This document shows, piece after piece, positions 1 through 6,277 of a DNA stretch of 9,042 nucleotides. Source of the stretch: Gammaproteobacteria bacterium (GTDB taxonomy: Bacteria > Pseudomonadota > Gammaproteobacteria > Steroidobacterales > SZUA-146). The stretch's first letter is position 1, and the number at the start of each line of letters is the position of its first letter. Both the position numbers and the translations under genes were made by a program. The DNA lies in assembly GCA_003228965.1 (NCBI GenBank), contig QIGP01000419.1, positions 1 through 9,042 on the forward strand, in the 5' to 3' direction. The notes below the pieces were generated by a model. That model was not told the DNA's origin. It did no database searches and was given only the letters and a program-made list of their open reading frames with translations.

Positions 1-36
1 GAAATTAAACAATACCGAGACTATCGTCATGCGTAA
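1..36 (+). CDS. brnT: BrnT-type toxin, C-terminal end (partial)
   Basis: The first reading frame of the window is open from base 1 and ends EIKQYRDYRHA-stop at 34-36. It overlaps the antitoxin start by 8 bp. BrnT toxins are small RelE-fold ribonucleases of about 90-100 residues that end in a charged, Tyr/Arg-rich tail and are encoded immediately before BrnA with a short overlap. Only 11 residues are visible, so the identity rests on the overlap and on the following BrnA gene more than on the residues themselves. The rest of the gene and the promoter lie left of the window. Confidence 0.6.
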   Translation, partial: EIKQYRDYRHA

Positions 37-241
37 AAATTATGATTTTTCAAAATCTATTAAAAATCCTTATGCTAATAAAGTAAAGAAGCAAATTACA
101 ATTCGCCTAGATGAAGACACTATTGGGTATTTTAAAAAAATGTCGGAAGAAGCAGGTATACCTTATCAAAATTTAATTAATCTTTATCTTAGAGATTGCG
201 CAGGTAAGCATAGAAAATTAAATCTTAAGTGGGCATCGTAG
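29..241 (+). CDS. brnA: BrnA family antitoxin (CopG/ribbon-helix-helix-like)
   Basis: This 70-residue protein is a complete BrnA-type antitoxin. The N-terminal block KNYDFSKSIKNPY, the central KQITIRLDEDTIGYFK and the C-terminal PYQNLINLYLRDCA are the recognisable BrnA blocks. The central stretch is the DNA-contacting beta strand and first helix of a ribbon-helix-helix fold. In known BrnTA modules BrnA binds and neutralises the BrnT ribonuclease and represses the shared promoter. The ATG at 29 lies inside the toxin's last codons, the usual translationally coupled arrangement; only a weak GAGA-like ribosome site precedes it. G+C is about 29% (61 of 213 bases counted), far below the neighbouring genes, which suggests horizontal acquisition. 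A perfect hairpin starts 3 bp after the stop codon. Confidence 0.9.
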   Translation: MRKNYDFSKSIKNPYANKVKKQITIRLDEDTIGYFKKMSEEAGIPYQNLINLYLRDCAGKHRKLNLKWAS

Positions 242-244
242 ACC

Positions 245-272
245 AGTTGTGCTAGAAAACCCTAGCACAACT
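245..272 (+). terminator. Perfect 11-bp hairpin after brnA
   Basis: AGTTGTGCTAG at 245-255 pairs perfectly with CTAGCACAACT at 262-272 around a six-base loop (AAAACC). It begins 3 bp after the brnA stop. No U-run follows on either strand, so it is not a classical intrinsic terminator. It may instead protect the 3' end of the brnTA mRNA or act as a weak or factor-assisted terminator. Confidence 0.5.
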
Positions 273-423
273 CAAACACCGCTCCAAAATTCTGGTTATT
301 GCGGACGTTATGTGACAACAAAATTCAGCGGCAATGAAATTAATAGACAAATCTATTATTTCGGTAGGCTTGCTTACTCGGCCACCTTATGCTTTAACTG
401 ACTAACCAGGCTTTTACTGAAAC
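273..423. other. Gene-free spacer between brnA and the ABC operon
   Basis: I see no coding frame here; together with the hairpin the gap is about 180 bp. It holds a small hairpin at 341-358 (TAATAGA / TCTATTA, loop CAAA) and the short inverted pair TGACTAA/TTAGTCA, whose right arm overlaps the permease stop codon. None has a convincing terminator T-run. The change from AT-rich brnTA to ordinary composition falls within this spacer, so it probably contains the right boundary of the acquired segment. Confidence 0.4.
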
Positions 424-3400
424 TTAGTCAACAGCCACTATGTTGTCGTCGCTGTTACGGTCGATATATTTGTTGTAGGGGTCGATACCTGCAAACTCTG
501 GCTTCACATCGGAAATCAGGCGCACGCTTTGGGCACCACTGGTCACCGGTTGACGTTCAAATTGAATAACGTTCTCTTTGTCAAAACTGCCAATACCGGG
601 TTTTGCGCTGAACAAACCAATATCCATCGTATCCGCAAGATCGGTTTCGGTTTCTTTGCCTTCACCGTCCGCATAAAATTTCGTAGTTTCTATATTGAGC
701 GTAGTCTCGTATCGACCACTGTCAAGTTGACGCACAGTCGCGCCTGCTGCCTTGAGGTCGTAGATCGTAATTTTTTCAAGAAGATCTACCACCAACTGCC
801 GTTCTTCATCGTTGCGCGCCAGAGACTTAAAACCATCGACCAAGTCGACAGAAGAAGCGTAAGGCTGACTCTTGAAGCGATAGCGATTCAAAAGCTTGGC
901 CAACATACCGTTAACGCGGTCCTCGTCAAGTCGGTCCTGTAGCAAATACATGACAACTGCCCCTTTGCGGTAGTGAATGTAACCCTGATCTTCGACGCGG
1001 TTTAGTGGCAGCTCTTCAATGGCTTCGCTGCCGCGAGCGGTCAGATAGCGATCGAGCTCGTATTTGAGAAAACGTCGAATTTTGTCTTCACCGTACAGCT
1101 TCTTCATAACCATCAAGGCCGAATACTGCGCCATAGTTTCAACCAGTAACGTACCACCTTGCTGATTTGCTCCTATAAGCTGGTGTGCCCAATACTGGTG
1201 TGCAAACTCGTGTGCCGTGACGTAAGTTACGTAATCAATGTCCTCTTCGTCACGCGTGTCGGCAATAAAGCCGAGACGTTCCGAATACGGGATAGTGCCT
1301 GCAAACGCCTGAGCAAACGTAGCGTAGCCTGGAAACTCGACGATGCGTGCATAGTCAAACTGGTAAGGTCCAAAATTTTTCTTGAAATACGCCAGCGAAT
1401 TTTCCGTAGCGTCGAGCATAGTGTCAATGTTGAAGTCGTGCTCAGGGTGGTAGTACACCTCCATGTTAATGCCGTTCGAATAGCGCTCTGCTTTGGCATA
1501 GCGAGCGGATTGTATCGAGAAGAAAGCCAGTATCGGGCTTTTAGATACAAAGCGCGCGACTCTCCTGTCGCCCTCTACTTCATCCGAGACGCGGCTACCG
1601 GGTGCAATGGGGGTCTGGTCCGCACTCGTGCTCACCGTTATATCAGACATCACCCAGTCGACATTTCCCACATAGTTTTGCTCTCTGGCGCTTTGGTCTT
1701 CAAGTTTTGCCGGACGTAACTCAGGAGGAAGGTCGTATCTACGTCGAGTAGTCCGGTCACTCAGCAATCCGTTACGACTCATGCCCAAACTGAGTGCGAA
1801 TTCCAGATTATTCAGGAACGTACCGTTTCGCACCAGGCGCGTATCGTTTTCTCGCGCCTTGAACCCTCTTTGTTCACGCGATGAGCGAAAGCTGATCGTT
1901 CTCGTCTCGTCGATTCGCATCGGATTATTCAACCGATAAATACGATAACGCATGTCTTCATCATTCATTTCAAGCGTCGAGTCAGGAATGTTAACGTCCT
2001 CAATTTTCACCACGGTGTCCTGAAAGCGTACGTGCAACACCTCAACCGGCGCGCCAGTATCGTTGATAATATCAAGCGTGCCCGCAGCGTTCATCAGCTG
2101 TTTTTCAGGGTAGATATCGACCGTCAGATTAATTGACGTAAACGACGGTTGCTTTATATTTTCGTACTCGAGGTATTTCTTTTCGTACTCAGCGAGTTGC
2201 TCTTCCCCATACAGCCGGTTTTGATAAGGATTAATTCGGTTGATGTTGTTGTAAATGTACGCTCCACTGGCCACAAACACTAAAACCGCAGCCGCCATAA
2301 TGGCACCTGTACCCCCGGACAGGCGTCCGGGAAGCTGTTTAAACTGCGATTTAACACTGACCGAAGTACCCCGACGCCACAGCAAATGAGCCAAGGTCAC
2401 AAGCACCATTGAGAACGCCCCCCAGTAGAGCCTTAACCACCAGGCTCCAGTTGCACCTACAGAGGCGCCATTCATATCTGACAGAGGCACACTTATGCCG
2501 CGCCCAAACAGGTATAGAGGATGTTGGTAACCGAGAACGTTGAACGTAATGATGGCTACCAAGTAAAGCATCATGATGCCCCAACCAATATACTTGTTAG
2601 GGCTGAGCGCCTGCACAAATACTGACAAGATGGCCAAGGAAAACATCTCAACCGTAGTGGGTACAACATACCAGTTCAGGTATTTACCAAGCTCAAAATC
2701 GGTGTAACCACCGAAAAGCTGAACAAGCAACGCACCCACCGCGGCAATGACCAGCGAGGAAAACAGGACACCGGCGACTGCAAGCGTTTTGGGCACCATA
2801 AACGCCCAGTTCGGAATTGAACTGGAATCGACCATTTCGTGCATGTTCATATCGCGATCGCGCCAGACGAGTTCACCGCCATAGAAAATGGCGATGATGA
2901 GAGGAACGATGGTGAAGGCACCTTCAAGCGTACCGATAACCATAAACGTGCGTGGGTAACCCGACGTTCCATAAAGCTGTGTATTAAACGAAAGCGCGGC
3001 GATCGCGTTGAACAGACCAATCAAAATAAGCACAAAGAACGCCGGGCTCTTAAACACCTGACGCATCTCAAAGCGAGTCCGGGTTACCAGCCGAACCCAC
3101 GCCGCCTCAGCGTGTTGCGCTTCAGGTAATTGCTCCACTAGCGCAGGACTTTCCTTCGCGAGCAGACTTGTAAGCGCCAATTGTTTTTTCAAAGCCCGCC
3201 TGGAAAGTCCGCGCTCGGCAAAGGTAAATCGGGAATAGGCAAAGGCCAGCACCGCAAGCGAAAATACAAACCAGATCAGCCGATTGATTAGCAACACACC
3301 ACCAATGGGCGCCATCAGACTGTTACTCTCAGTCGCTGTCCAGTAACGCGTAAGGTAGCCATAGGCGGCTCCACCAAAAGGTTCCAGGTAGGCGCCAGCC

Positions 3401-4008
3401 AGTAGCCACTCAGGATTAAATTCGGTAGCCGCGCTAAACACCAGATACAACACAAGAAAAACCACGACAGCGACGTAACTGCTCATCATTGAACGGGTCA
3501 TGGTGGCGACCGCGAAAAACAAAGCCGACGTTAAGAAGATGCCCGGAAGCGCCAGAATAAAATAGGCATAAAGGTAGTGGCTCAAGCGATTAGGCCCAAG
3601 CGTTTCCGGATCGATCCAGGGCATTTGCGATCCTAGCCAAATTGCGAACGGTACGCTAAGAAACGCAAGAGCTGATATGCCAAACGCGCCCGTAAATCGA
3701 CCAATCAGGTAGTCGAATTTACTCACTTGAGTAGAACGGACCATCGGCCCGAAACCGCTTTCGTCGTCACGCACAATCACGTTTGCCACAAACGCGGTAG
3801 TGACGAACATAAAAAATATGGTCAGGATGATGGTGATTTCGGCAAGAGCAGCGGGGCTGTTCGCATTCACGTTACCGCTGCTTCCAATGCTAAGGTTGTC
3901 GGACGTTATGGAACCGAATGTGAGCAGGAAAAAAAGAGTAACTACAACCCAAAATACCGGATTTTTTAGCTGATAGCGAAATTCAAACGCTGCGATTTTT
4001 GCAAACAT
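424..4008 (-). CDS. ABC-2 permease fused to M1-family aminopeptidase domain
   Basis: This 1194-residue inner-membrane protein belongs to the ABC permease/M1 aminopeptidase fusion family. Residues 1-545 form two tandem six-helix ABC-2 half-permeases, with helices near 18-33, 56-78, 103-127, 145-170, 177-194, 236-257, then 321-340, 358-378, 405-430, 448-468, 473-492 and 522-544. The halves are internal duplicates: FEFRYQLKNPVFW (from 8) matches FEMRQVFKSPAFF (from 313). A thirteenth helix (568-586) leads to a 600-residue tail, presumably periplasmic. The tail carries the zinc site HEFAH (H933, E934, H937), a third-ligand candidate E957, and YRKG with Y1013 at the catalytic-tyrosine position. 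The classical GxMEN substrate motif is not seen. The frame extends upstream to 4242, but the ATG at 4008 has GGGAGAG five bases before it and gives no overlap with the ATPase. Substrate unknown; export or processing of a peptide is inference. Confidence 0.93.
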   Translation of the reverse strand: MFAKIAAFEFRYQLKNPVFWVVVTLFFLLTFGSITSDNLSIGSSGNVNANSPAALAEITIILTIFFMFVTTAFVANVIVRDDESGFGPMVRSTQVSKFDYLIGRFTGAFGISALAFLSVPFAIWLGSQMPWIDPETLGPNRLSHYLYAYFILALPGIFLTSALFFAVATMTRSMMSSYVAVVVFLVLYLVFSAATEFNPEWLLAGAYLEPFGGAAYGYLTRYWTATESNSLMAPIGGVLLINRLIWFVFSLAVLAFAYSRFTFAERGLSRRALKKQLALTSLLAKESPALVEQLPEAQHAEAAWVRLVTRTRFEMRQVFKSPAFFVLILIGLFNAIAALSFNTQLYGTSGYPRTFMVIGTLEGAFTIVPLIIAIFYGGELVWRDRDMNMHEMVDSSSIPNWAFMVPKTLAVAGVLFSSLVIAAVGALLVQLFGGYTDFELGKYLNWYVVPTTVEMFSLAILSVFVQALSPNKYIGWGIMMLYLVAIITFNVLGYQHPLYLFGRGISVPLSDMNGASVGATGAWWLRLYWGAFSMVLVTLAHLLWRRGTSVSVKSQFKQLPGRLSGGTGAIMAAAVLVFVASGAYIYNNINRINPYQNRLYGEEQLAEYEKKYLEYENIKQPSFTSINLTVDIYPEKQLMNAAGTLDIINDTGAPVEVLHVRFQDTVVKIEDVNIPDSTLEMNDEDMRYRIYRLNNPMRIDETRTISFRSSREQRGFKARENDTRLVRNGTFLNNLEFALSLGMSRNGLLSDRTTRRRYDLPPELRPAKLEDQSAREQNYVGNVDWVMSDITVSTSADQTPIAPGSRVSDEVEGDRRVARFVSKSPILAFFSIQSARYAKAERYSNGINMEVYYHPEHDFNIDTMLDATENSLAYFKKNFGPYQFDYARIVEFPGYATFAQAFAGTIPYSERLGFIADTRDEEDIDYVTYVTAHEFAHQYWAHQLIGANQQGGTLLVETMAQYSALMVMKKLYGEDKIRRFLKYELDRYLTARGSEAIEELPLNRVEDQGYIHYRKGAVVMYLLQDRLDEDRVNGMLAKLLNRYRFKSQPYASSVDLVDGFKSLARNDEERQLVVDLLEKITIYDLKAAGATVRQLDSGRYETTLNIETTKFYADGEGKETETDLADTMDIGLFSAKPGIGSFDKENVIQFERQPVTSGAQSVRLISDVKPEFAGIDPYNKYIDRNSDDNIVAVD

Positions 4009-4013
4009 TTTAG

Positions 4014-4020
4014 CTCTCCC
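4014..4020 (-). promoter_or_regulatory. Shine-Dalgarno for the permease-peptidase gene
   Basis: On the minus strand GGGAGAG lies five bases before the ATG at 4008 and starts two bases after the ATPase stop codon. It decides the start of the fusion gene against longer upstream alternatives in the same frame, and suggests that the two genes are co-transcribed and translated in sequence. Confidence 0.85.
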
Positions 4021-4022
4021 GC

Positions 4023-4922
4023 TTAAGCCGCTGCCGACTGATTTGACGACCGTCGTCGTGTTTTTATAAGCGTCGAAAAGTACACGTTTTCGAGCCCACC
4101 ATCGGCCATCGAAAAATCGTCGCCCGGATTTTCCGTCGCGAGTATGTTGATAATGGTAGAGCCTGCAAACAAGCGTGTTGATATCACTTCGTGATTCTTC
4201 TGGTAATGTTCCAACTCGCCGCGCTTGATGACTTTCGACCAAATGGTTCCTTTGGTTTGAGCGATGAGTTCACGAGGCTCACCCTGAAGCTGAATACGAC
4301 CGTTGGCAATGACGGCCATATTGGGGCAAAGGTCTGACACGTCGTCGACGATGTGGGTCGACAGGATAATCACTACGTTCTCGCCGATTTCGGCTAACAA
4401 ATTAAGAAAACGATTACGCTCTTCGGGGTCGAGACCAGCCGTTGGCTCATCGACTATGATGAGTCTGGGATTACCGATTAGCGCCTGGGCAATACCAAAT
4501 CGCTGACGCATGCCGCCGGAAAAACCTGCAATCGCTTTCTTTCTTACATCCCACAAATTAGTTTGATTCAGCAGCGTTTCAACAGTTACTTTCCGGTCCG
4601 CTTTCGAAGCTATGCCTTTTAGCACAGCCATGTGGTCTAACATGTCGTACGCGGAGACACGCGGATAGACCCCAAAATCCTGAGGGAGGTATCCCAACTG
4701 TTCGCGGAGGCTCTGAGGGTTTTGAAGTACGTCGATATCACCAAATTGTATCTGGCCTTCCGTAGGCGTTTGCAAAGTCGCTACGGTACGCATCAGCGTA
4801 GATTTACCCGCCCCGTTTGGCCCCAAAAGACCAAACATCCCTTTGGGTACGGTGAGAGTTACTTCATCCAGGGCTTTTGTTCCATTGGGGTACACGTGTG
4901 TCACGTTATTCAACTCCAGCAT
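4023..4922 (-). CDS. ABC transporter ATP-binding protein
   Basis: This 299-residue cytoplasmic nucleotide-binding subunit has a full set of motifs: Walker A GPNGAGKST at 34-42, Q-loop Q81, signature FSGGM at 134-138 (the FSGG variant typical of ABC-2 exporters), Walker B LIIVDE at 154-159 and the H-loop histidine at 190. The C-terminal LENVYFSTL stretch is common in ATPases of this type. It lies 14 bp upstream of the permease-peptidase gene and almost certainly energises it; because that permease already holds two half-transporters, an ATPase homodimer is expected. The ATG at 4922 is chosen because AGGAGA precedes it at a good distance and homologues begin MLELNNV; an in-frame start at 4958 would add 12 atypical residues. 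Confidence 0.95.
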   Translation of the reverse strand: MLELNNVTHVYPNGTKALDEVTLTVPKGMFGLLGPNGAGKSTLMRTVATLQTPTEGQIQFGDIDVLQNPQSLREQLGYLPQDFGVYPRVSAYDMLDHMAVLKGIASKADRKVTVETLLNQTNLWDVRKKAIAGFSGGMRQRFGIAQALIGNPRLIIVDEPTAGLDPEERNRFLNLLAEIGENVVIILSTHIVDDVSDLCPNMAVIANGRIQLQGEPRELIAQTKGTIWSKVIKRGELEHYQKNHEVISTRLFAGSTIINILATENPGDDFSMADGGLENVYFSTLIKTRRRSSNQSAAA

Positions 4923-4928
4923 GATTGG

Positions 4929-4934
4929 TCTCCT
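4929..4934 (-). promoter_or_regulatory. Shine-Dalgarno for the ABC ATPase gene
   Basis: AGGAGA on the minus strand lies six bases before the ATG at 4922. It supports that start over the upstream in-frame codon at 4958. Confidence 0.85.
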
Positions 4935-5055
4935 GGTAGATTTAAAGTAGTGAGCCAACAGCTATTCGTCTATTTCTGGCGGCTACACACTAGATGTTTG
5001 CAAGCACCAAAGGGTCGCGTATTTAAAGTCGCTTTCGAGTTCCAGGCTGTACCGG
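4935..5055 (-). promoter_or_regulatory. Upstream region of the ABC operon (promoter expected, not pinpointed)
   Basis: The promoter of the two-gene ABC operon should lie in these roughly 120 bp, between the end of the ligase remnant and the ATPase ribosome site. I found no convincing -35/-10 pair. The 9-mer ACTTTAAAT (minus strand) occurs twice, at 4940-4948 and 5021-5029; its AT-rich core could be part of a -10 element or a paired operator. Confidence 0.3.
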
Positions 5056-5630
5056 CTATCGGCCAAACCGTTGCCTTGCAATTTCCACCCGTGCGTCGAC
5101 TCCGGGATCGTCACCTTGAAGTTGCTCAATTTCATCGATAAGCCGCCCTAATCCTGTCGAATTGGCGATCTGAATATTAAGACCAGGCCGTGTATTGAGT
5201 TTCAGAATAAGTGCGCCTCGATTTTTATCCAGAACAATATCAACACCCAGATAGCCAAGACCCGTTATCTCATAGCAACGGGAAGCAAGCTTAAGAATAC
5301 TCTTCCACCCGGGTATCTTGACCCCTGAAACCGGGTGGCCCGTATCGAGGTGCTCCTCGATGACGTCATTGCCAATGGATGCCGTGTTGGCCACTCCGGT
5401 AGCAATGTTGATGCCGACGCCAATCGCACCCTGGTGAAGGTTGGCTTTGCCGCCCGAGACTCGTGTGGGCAACCTCACCATAGACATAACAGGATAGCCG
5501 CGACACACAATTACACGAATATCCGGAACACCCTGGTACGATATCTTTTCGAACAGGGGGTCAAACAAAACCCGGTACTCGACCATGAACTTGTCCGGCA
5601 GACCACCGGGGTATAAGACGAATAAAGAGC
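5056..5630 (-). pseudogene. Truncated RimK-related alpha-L-glutamate ligase-like ATP-grasp gene
   Basis: The frame from about 5607 down to the stop at 5056 matches the C-terminal half of the alpha-L-glutamate ligase-like ATP-grasp family (RimK relatives, usually about 320 residues). It shows GGLPDKFMVEYRVLFDP, then QGVPDIRVIVCRGYPVMSM, ANLHQGAIGVG, DTGHPVSG and GYLGVDIVLDK. The N-terminal half, including the ATP-binding glycine loop, is missing. Just upstream an ALYS-like piece of the expected SGLYSLGG lies in the neighbouring frame, implying a frameshift near 5610-5625, and in-frame stops follow. The metal-binding motif, normally ELNARPG, reads KLNTRPG; the lysine codon at 5200-5202 replaces the Mg-coordinating glutamate. 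Truncation, frameshift and active-site loss together argue for a pseudogene. A 176-residue product could still start at the ATG at 5586, but it should be inactive as a ligase. Confidence 0.85.
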
Positions 5631-5832
5631 CTATTCCATCGCACCCACGGCGATTGAAACACTGTTGAGCCTACTTTGCATCCTGAGCATCCCCGGAATC
5701 TTCCCTGCATCTACCTCGAAATTCGGCCCTCAATTGCCGGTTGTCCCGCCAATGGCTGTTTTCAGACCAGCCGACATCCTGTCTCAGCCGTTTCTGGTCG
5801 CAACATGCGTAAAGCAGGGAGAGTCCGTCGAA
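5631..5832. other. Unassigned segment with broken reading frames
   Basis: About 200 bp between the ligase remnant and the transposase remnant carry no intact gene. On the minus strand one frame contains GPNFEVDAGKIPGML and SRLNSVSIAVGAME between a TGA at 5730-5732 and a TAG at 5631-5633, with further stops upstream. On the plus strand a frame is open from the TTG at 5665 to 5889 but runs on into the antisense of the transposase remnant, so it is probably chance. It may be debris of a third gene; I do not recognise the family. Confidence 0.4.
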
Positions 5833-6006
5833 TTAGCCGAACAGGCTAACTTGTGGCGGTGCGCGAGGATTGGGGATCAGTACCCCTGAATCCAGTGGCG
5901 ATTGCTCCTGCAGATGGTTCAGTATCTTGCTGATGACCGCAGGGTATTCGATACAAGCAATGATGTGCAGGGACGCACGAATGCCGTGAGCGCAGGATGC
6001 GCAGGA
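5833..6006 (-). pseudogene. IS91-like transposase, C-terminal remnant
   Basis: The minus-strand frame ending at 5833 contains CASC, then LHIIACIEYPAVISKILNHL, and ends NPRAPPQVSLFG. This matches the C-terminal signature of IS91-type (Y2) transposases: a CxxC zinc-ribbon end, an (L)xxIAxIExPxVIxKILxHL block, then a short linker and RAPPxxxLF. Only about 55-60 residues of a protein that is normally 300-400 residues are present. The Y2 catalytic domain is absent, and upstream the frame runs into the inverted repeat at 6030-6070. In the matching block the usual IEDP is IEYP, and CASCAHGIRAS appears to have extra residues against the usual CxxCGG. It is a dead remnant marking a past insertion. Confidence 0.72.
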
Positions 6007-6029
6007 ACGGCCACCTTCGTGAAGCCTAT

Positions 6030-6070
6030 GGACAGGCACACACTCAGTCCAGCCCATGGTGTGCCTGTCC
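6030..6070. repeat. 12-bp perfect inverted repeat, REP-like
   Basis: GGACAGGCACAC at 6030-6041 is the exact reverse complement of GTGTGCCTGTCC at 6059-6070, separated by 17 bases. The GGACAGGCAC core resembles short palindromic REP-like sequences that I recall from gammaproteobacterial genomes, some of them linked to RAYT (IS200-like) transposases; that link is from memory, not shown here. It lies just upstream of the truncated end of the transposase remnant. Confidence 0.6.
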
Positions 6071-6091
6071 CTTGTGTCCTCCTTGTGTCCT
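6070..6091 (+). repeat. Tandem duplication of an 11-mer
   Basis: CCTTGTGTCCT occurs twice head to tail, at 6070-6080 and 6081-6091, with no mismatch. The first copy shares its first base with the end of the inverted repeat. It may be a slippage product or part of a mobile-element end. Confidence 0.75.
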
Positions 6092-6233
6092 GTTATGGCT
6101 GATTGGAAAAACGACTGTATCGCCAAACTACGCTTATTCAACTAGGAAAATGGTGAGCCCTACTGAATACGTGCCACCGACCAATGGGTCGAAAGCCATC
6201 GGGTATAGGCCTGTAACAAAGCCGTGATTTAAT
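6092..6233. other. Gene-free spacer
   Basis: I see no gene, promoter or recognisable element here. Short open frames exist on both strands, but none has a convincing start, ribosome site or family resemblance. It completes the non-coding region between the ampE terminator area and the transposase remnant. Confidence 0.4.
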
Positions 6234-6261
6234 CAAGCTCGAGAGCTTGGCCAGCTACGGC
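6234..6261 (-). terminator. Possible terminator of ampE (two adjacent hairpins)
   Basis: Downstream of the ampE stop on the minus strand there is a five-base stem around 6247-6261 (TGGCC/GGCCA, loop of six) and then CAAGCTC/GAGCTTG at 6234-6249 with a two-base loop, followed by GATTAAAT. The two stems overlap at 6247-6249, so they are alternative folds. The T-tract is poor, so termination is plausible but not certain. Confidence 0.4.
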
Positions 6262-6277
6262 CAGAGCAAACAGAAAG

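Noticed and set aside
242..330. A possible integron attC site after brnA, because brnTA modules are common in cassette arrays and GCGGACGTTATGTG at 310-323 resembles a core site.
   Set aside because: GTTATGT does not fit the GTTRRRY core, no proper RYYYAAC partner with matching arms was found, and there is no second cassette.
340..430. Short inverted repeats downstream of the permease gene as its terminator.
   Set aside because: The stems are only about seven pairs and lack a T-run on the minus strand; they are described only as part of the spacer.
1159..1719. A 186-residue plus-strand open frame inside the permease-peptidase gene.
   Set aside because: It is wholly antisense to the conserved M1 domain, has no ribosome site and encodes a Val/Arg/Cys-rich sequence of no family; it is a shadow. 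The same applies to open frames at 529-942, 2839-3129 and 3727-3969.
4009..4242. A 78-residue N-terminal extension of the permease overlapping the ATPase gene.
   Set aside because: It would be translated from within the ATPase coding sequence, is basic and unlike the family, and the ATG at 4008 has an excellent ribosome site.
5665..5889. A plus-strand 74-residue open frame in the scar region.
   Set aside because: It begins with TTG without a ribosome site and runs into the antisense of the recognisable transposase remnant, so it is unlikely to be a gene.
6007..6141. The N-terminal part of the frame that ends in the transposase remnant.
   Set aside because: It crosses the inverted repeat and the 11-bp tandem repeat and shows no transposase resemblance; only the C-terminal part from about 6006 is supported.
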